Shown here one piece after another: positions 61,101 through 64,000 of a stretch of 64,000 nt of DNA; within the stretch, counting starts at the first letter, position 1, and every line of letters starts with the position of its first letter. This DNA comes from Torymus aiolomorphi (taxonomy: Eukaryota > Arthropoda > Insecta > Hymenoptera > Torymidae). Where the stretch lies: positions 8,088,501 to 8,152,500 of the forward strand of contig CM070875.1 of NCBI GenBank assembly GCA_036365515.1, written 5' to 3'. Both the position numbers and the translations under genes were made by a program. The notes under the pieces were generated by a model. It had not been told where the DNA came from. It worked only from the letters and a program-made list of their open reading frames with translations, and searched no databases.

Positions 61101-63286
61101 TTGAACTTTGGTAAAGATGAGACTTTGAAAATTATTTTTAAATTTTAACAGCGATCGTGAACATATGGTTTCTAAATGAAAGATAACGCATTTTTAATTA
61201 TTTTGTTTTATTTATTTCAAACAAAACGACTAGATTATCAAATGTATTTAAAGAAGAATTGCCAATCACTTATTAAAAAAATAATATCTCTTATACACAT
61301 TCAAACTAATAAATTATTTATGTAAGGCATTACTAAAAGTAATAAAAGCCAGTCATTTTTTTTATTTCAATAATTATCAAATTTATTTTCATTTTTATTA
61401 GTTCGAATGTCTTAAATCGATTTAAACAAAAAAGTTAACTAAAATTCATCGAAAAGGAGGATAAAATTGACCTCAGATAAATCATGTCAACGATGCAGTA
61501 TTAATGGTTAGATGACAAGTGATTAAATTTCATGAAATAATTCAAAATGCTAAGTTATTTTGTTTTTCTTTACAAACGTGAGTCACTTTAAGTCGATGTC
61601 GTCAACACCACGACATCACCGTTTAACGCAACAAATAATTAATCAATCTTTAGTTAAATCGAAGAGGGTAAGTTAGATACAAAGGGGTCGAGGGGTCAGG
61701 ACAAAAATCATAATACATCGCACTCCTCTAAAAAAAAAAAAAAAATTGCCTTTGGACGTGAAATGTTGAGACAAATGTGGATGGTGATGTGTAAACATAA
61801 TAAATATATAATAATGGTATGAGACGACAGAGTAACAGGACAGACGTATGTGTTGCCGGCCAAGACCGTACTCACCGTCGTGGGTCGCGTGGACCACCTG
61901 CGCCGTCTGCGTCTGCTTCGTGTAGACGACCGGCTCTTTGGGTGGAATGTTCGTGTGGGCTACTGATACTATCGTGAGTTCGCGGTTTCGTTTCCTTGGG
62001 GCGCTGCGCAATGCGTTTTTTTTTTAAAGATGAAAGTGGTAAGTTTTTTCTTTTATTCCCATCTCCACTATAATGGCCACTTTATAGCCTGAAAAGCGGG
62101 GCAAAAGTGGCGTCTGATTCCCTCTTTTACTTAGCGGGAATAAAGTAACATAGTCTAATTTTTTACGTTTATGGTGAATTTGGTTAAAACTAACAAAATT
62201 ACAACACATAAATACAAAATAACTTTTCAAGTCTCTAAAGTGACCACAGTGGAGCTGGGGATAAAGTACTGTATGTAACGCGGGAGTAAAGTCGATCATT
62301 CGCTTGAGTGATCACTGCCCTCGCTTGGCTTTGCTTCGCTCGCTCGGGCAGTGAACTTATCTGTGGGGATAATCTGTAAATTTACTCCCTTGTTATATAA
62401 TGTACTATTATGGTAGAAACGTTTTATTTGATTTTGTGATGTTTTGAGTGGTAAGAAATTTATATAGGTCTTAAATAATGTGCTGTTATAATTTTCATTG
62501 ATTTAAATCTCGCAAATGTAAAAATAGTAGAAAAGCAATGAATATTTATGCTTTGCAGATAGTGAAACTAATAAAGTATAATGAACATTCTCATATATTT
62601 ATACACCACTTGCACAACTGATTTTTCCAGTAAAAAAAAACTTTCTAATACTGAACTATTAGTTTTTTATTAAAATATTTTGAATATAAAATTCTTGTAA
62701 TCTACAATAAGTAATCAAGAAATTTTTTAGTATTCTATTTTACATCACTCAATGCACCATTTTCAAATAATAAAATGATAAAAATAATAAAAATACAAAG
62801 TTCCTTCTTACCTCTGTGCTGAATTAATACTATTGGGTTGTTGTAAACTAGTGTCTGGGGTTACCGTAGCACTTTGCTCTGGCGTAGATATTGAGTTTGC
62901 ATTAGACAAACTCGACAATACCTCTGCAAAAGTATATCTTAGTAATTACATATGCTTGCAAAAAGAAAAGTTAAACACTATGAATGAAAAATATTATATT
63001 ATACCTGAGACTGGTGCAACACCAAACGACGACAACAGTTCATCAACCTCTTTCTGTTGGTCTTTACTTGTGTTCGAGGCACGAATTCTAGCTTCTTCAA
63101 CCTGATAACAGATATTCCACATTATTATCTAATACTTATGTAAACACATCATTTTACTACTGATACTCCAATGCAACCACTTACATCTTTCTGTTCTTTC
63201 TCTCTCCTCCTCCTCTCCTTTTCTTCTCTGATGGCCTGGAGCTTAGCCTTCTTCCTTTCCAATTCTGCCTTCCGATCGGACATCAT
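46116..63286 (-). CDS. sw: Cytoplasmic dynein 1 intermediate chain (short wing)
   Basis: Thirteen coding exons: 63286-63185, 63101-63005, 62923-62812, 62003-61876, 58888-58853, 56177-56157, 52911-52864, 50833-50657, 49640-49484, 48784-48412, 47932-47701, 47075-46648, 46277-46116; all phases join, giving 690 residues. The N-terminal charged helix ([20 protein letters not shown], then [20 protein letters not shown]) binds dynactin p150 and NudE in this family. Residues around 115-137 hold the Tctex-type segment and the LC8 motif TKQTQT. The linker continues [34 protein letters not shown]40 repeats fill the rest ([70 protein letters not shown]). The chain links dynein heavy chains to light chains and dynactin for minus-end transport. 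Translation may start at Met 63286 or at the next codon. A 5' UTR acceptor lies just upstream at 63299-63300. Confidence 0.95.
47076..49483. other. Introns of the dynein gene around exons 10 and 11
   Basis: The intron at 47076-47700 is AT-rich and featureless apart from shadows. The intron at 48785-49483 contains, at about 49205-49324, a short repeat ending gttgcgtaatatactattat, the same terminal block as in the element at 60654-60948. Confidence 0.55.
50121..50478. mobile_element. Short element family 2, copy A (dynein intron)
   Basis: Shares long blocks with 62050-62412 in the same orientation: ggcaaaagtggcgtctgatt, gttaaaactaacaaaatta, acataaatacaaaataactt, tttcaagtct, agtactgtatgtaac, agtaaagtcgat and gtgatcactgc. 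It ends with taatgtaccattata. There is no coding capacity. It lies between exons 8 and 9 of the dynein gene. Confidence 0.8.
50834..52863. other. Intron of the dynein gene
   Basis: About 2 kb between exons 7 and 8, AT-rich with scattered homopolymer runs. I see no repeat or nested gene that can be supported. Confidence 0.6.
52912..56156. other. Long intron of the dynein gene carrying a foldback element
   Basis: The intron between exons 6 and 7. It carries the palindrome at 53614-54290, outside which gggtgttaatt (53316) and aattaacaccc (54319) face each other as possible outer ends of a larger element. The rest, 54340-56156, is AT-rich with no gene-like frame. Confidence 0.6.
53614..54290. 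mobile_element. 677-bp foldback element in a dynein intron
   Basis: Arms of about 310 bp pair with few mismatches: atgatcagggatgtgggtcc on the left against ggacccgcatccctaatcat on the right, then gaggcacttcttaattacaa, catttatatgaccgaaatat-type and aagctttaatttaag blocks. The apex lies near 53950. No coding capacity. A transcript of the dynein gene would contain it as an intronic hairpin. Confidence 0.85.
56157..56177 (-). other. sw: 21-nt microexon of the dynein intermediate chain
   Basis: Flanked by a good acceptor (ccttctcag) and donor (gtaagt); it joins phase 1 to phase 1 and adds HAFDYY plus two split codons. It connects the WWRPRK exon (58853-58888) to the [10 protein letters not shown] exon (52864-52911). 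Being a multiple of three it can be skipped without shifting the frame. Confidence 0.75.
56178..58852. other. Intron of the dynein gene
   Basis: AT-rich. A 116-codon plus-strand frame at 57736-58086 contains [17 protein letters not shown] and lysine runs. It is vaguely like the start of a Harbinger-type transposon protein but too short and too biased in composition to call. Confidence 0.5.
58889..60653. other. Intron of the dynein gene, first part
   Basis: No supported feature. The open frames near 58900-59100 are shadows around exon 5 and its polypyrimidine tract. Confidence 0.5.
60654..60948. mobile_element. 295-bp foldback MITE, copy B (dynein intron)
   Basis: Terminal inverted repeats taatagtatattacgcacc and ggtgcgtaatatactattat. 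Inside, ttttactcccgtggtgcgta with tactattttttcctcac pairs with gtgaggaaaaatagtatacg with caccacgggagtaaaa, so a second hairpin lies within the first. It contains ccttcggctcgggtggtaat and ctgtggactgtccaagttt, shared with 7421-7600. The 116-codon frame across it is not a gene. Confidence 0.85.
60949..61875. other. Remainder of the dynein intron
   Basis: AT-rich sequence between the MITE and exon 4 with no recognisable feature. Confidence 0.5.
62050..62412. mobile_element. Short element family 2, copy B (dynein intron)
   Basis: Same family as 50121-50478. This copy keeps a ctttgcttcgctcgctcggg block between gtgatcactgc and gcagtgaac, and ends taatgtactattatgg. It sits just upstream of dynein exon 4, about 45 bases from the splice acceptor. 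Confidence 0.8.
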
Positions 63287-64000
63287 GTTTTATGATACCT
63301 AATTCACAAAAGAAAGCCTATTTCAAGCAATCCGATTTACCTCCCTGTACAAATTCTACTTTAACATCACCTAATTCCTTGCTCTATCAAAGCTACCAGA
63401 CTTCAGCAAATCCAATAAAAATTTCTATCTTTCTCGTACATTAACGCGCGTCAAATAAGTAAATTACACTAGTCCGACCCGAATATCACTCATGCAGCAA
63501 ACTAGTGCAGACGGTGCGCAAGTTAATTCGCCGCTGTCGAGCGATCACCTGTGCAACCAACCAACCTACCTACCTACCCACGTTCTTCTCGTCTTTTTCC
63601 CTCCGCCCGCGCGTCATGCACAGAGGATTGGTACACGTTATTGATTTTGGGCAGTGGCTAGCGGCGCGCGTCGGCGTACATCGCGAATTCCCTCCTCGCT
63701 GCAATTTCGCGTACACTGTCACTCTGCCAATGCTACTCCAGGAACCTCCGATGACAATATATCCCTGGGGAACGTGTACTTCGCGCTTCGAAGAAGTACC
63801 AAAACAAAAAAGAGAACCCGCTAGGATGCGATAGAAATGCACACCCCGCGTGCTCTCGCAGCGGTACAGTAGAAAAATCCGCACAATAATCAGACGGCAG
63901 ATAGGTGGTGCCCCAAGTACACTACATATACATGCACGCGCACCTTTCACGGGCACGAGAATCCTACGAAGGCCAGGGAGGTCTATAAGTATATGTGCTC
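63287..64000. promoter_or_regulatory. 5' leader and promoter region of the dynein gene
   Basis: On the minus strand an acceptor (ttttgtgaattag|g) lies 12 bases before the first ATG, so the start codon is preceded by a spliced leader exon further right. The part from about 63430 is GC- and CpG-richer, with an accaacctacctacctaccc run near 63558-63580. Open frames on both strands there follow from composition. Confidence 0.45.

Overview
The window is nuclear DNA from an insect. All protein genes are split by short introns with GT/AG borders, and the recognisable products (germ cell-less, dynein intermediate chain, SR-cyclophilin, MIC13, a large C2H2 zinc-finger protein) are animal genes with insect-like sequence. 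Base composition is AT-rich and the intergenic DNA is full of transposon relics and foldback elements. A hymenopteran, perhaps a parasitoid wasp, is my guess, but nothing here proves the order. Layout: 1-1.1 kb holds a 28-bp minisatellite and a 155-bp satellite array. 1.7-5.8 kb is a DNA transposon with very long inverted ends around a broken transposase. 7.1 kb carries an isolated TATA+Inr core promoter. 8.7-11.1 kb is a dead Helitron helicase, itself split by a palindromic insertion. 11.2-13.1 kb holds a broken P-element/THAP-like transposase tail, interrupted by a foldback element with a tRNA-like segment inside. 13.1-16.5 kb is mostly unannotatable AT-rich DNA. 16.8-26.9 kb (minus strand) is one gene of 11 coding exons for a 2712-residue multi-zinc-finger protein; I checked that all ten splice phases join. 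28.7-31.4 kb carries foldback elements and a long GT repeat. 32.3-35.7 kb (minus) is germ cell-less in 8 coding exons. 36.4-41.3 kb is a nest of palindromes ending in a 1.86-kb hairpin with arms of about 0.9 kb. 42.2-43.7 kb (plus) is a single-coding-exon SR-cyclophilin, 44.4-45.4 kb (plus) is MIC13 of the mitochondrial MICOS complex, and 46.1-63.3 kb (minus) is the cytoplasmic dynein intermediate chain in 13 coding exons with several mobile elements in its introns. The five host genes are housekeeping or developmental genes with no shared pathway; MIC13 and the dynein gene end tail to tail within about 0.6 kb. I see no operon-like unit, CRISPR array, rRNA or intact tRNA gene. The unusual content is the density and nesting of inverted repeats: at least twelve separate palindromic elements, several inserted into one another. 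Exon borders were read by eye from splice consensus, reading-frame continuity and family similarity; no transcript data were available.
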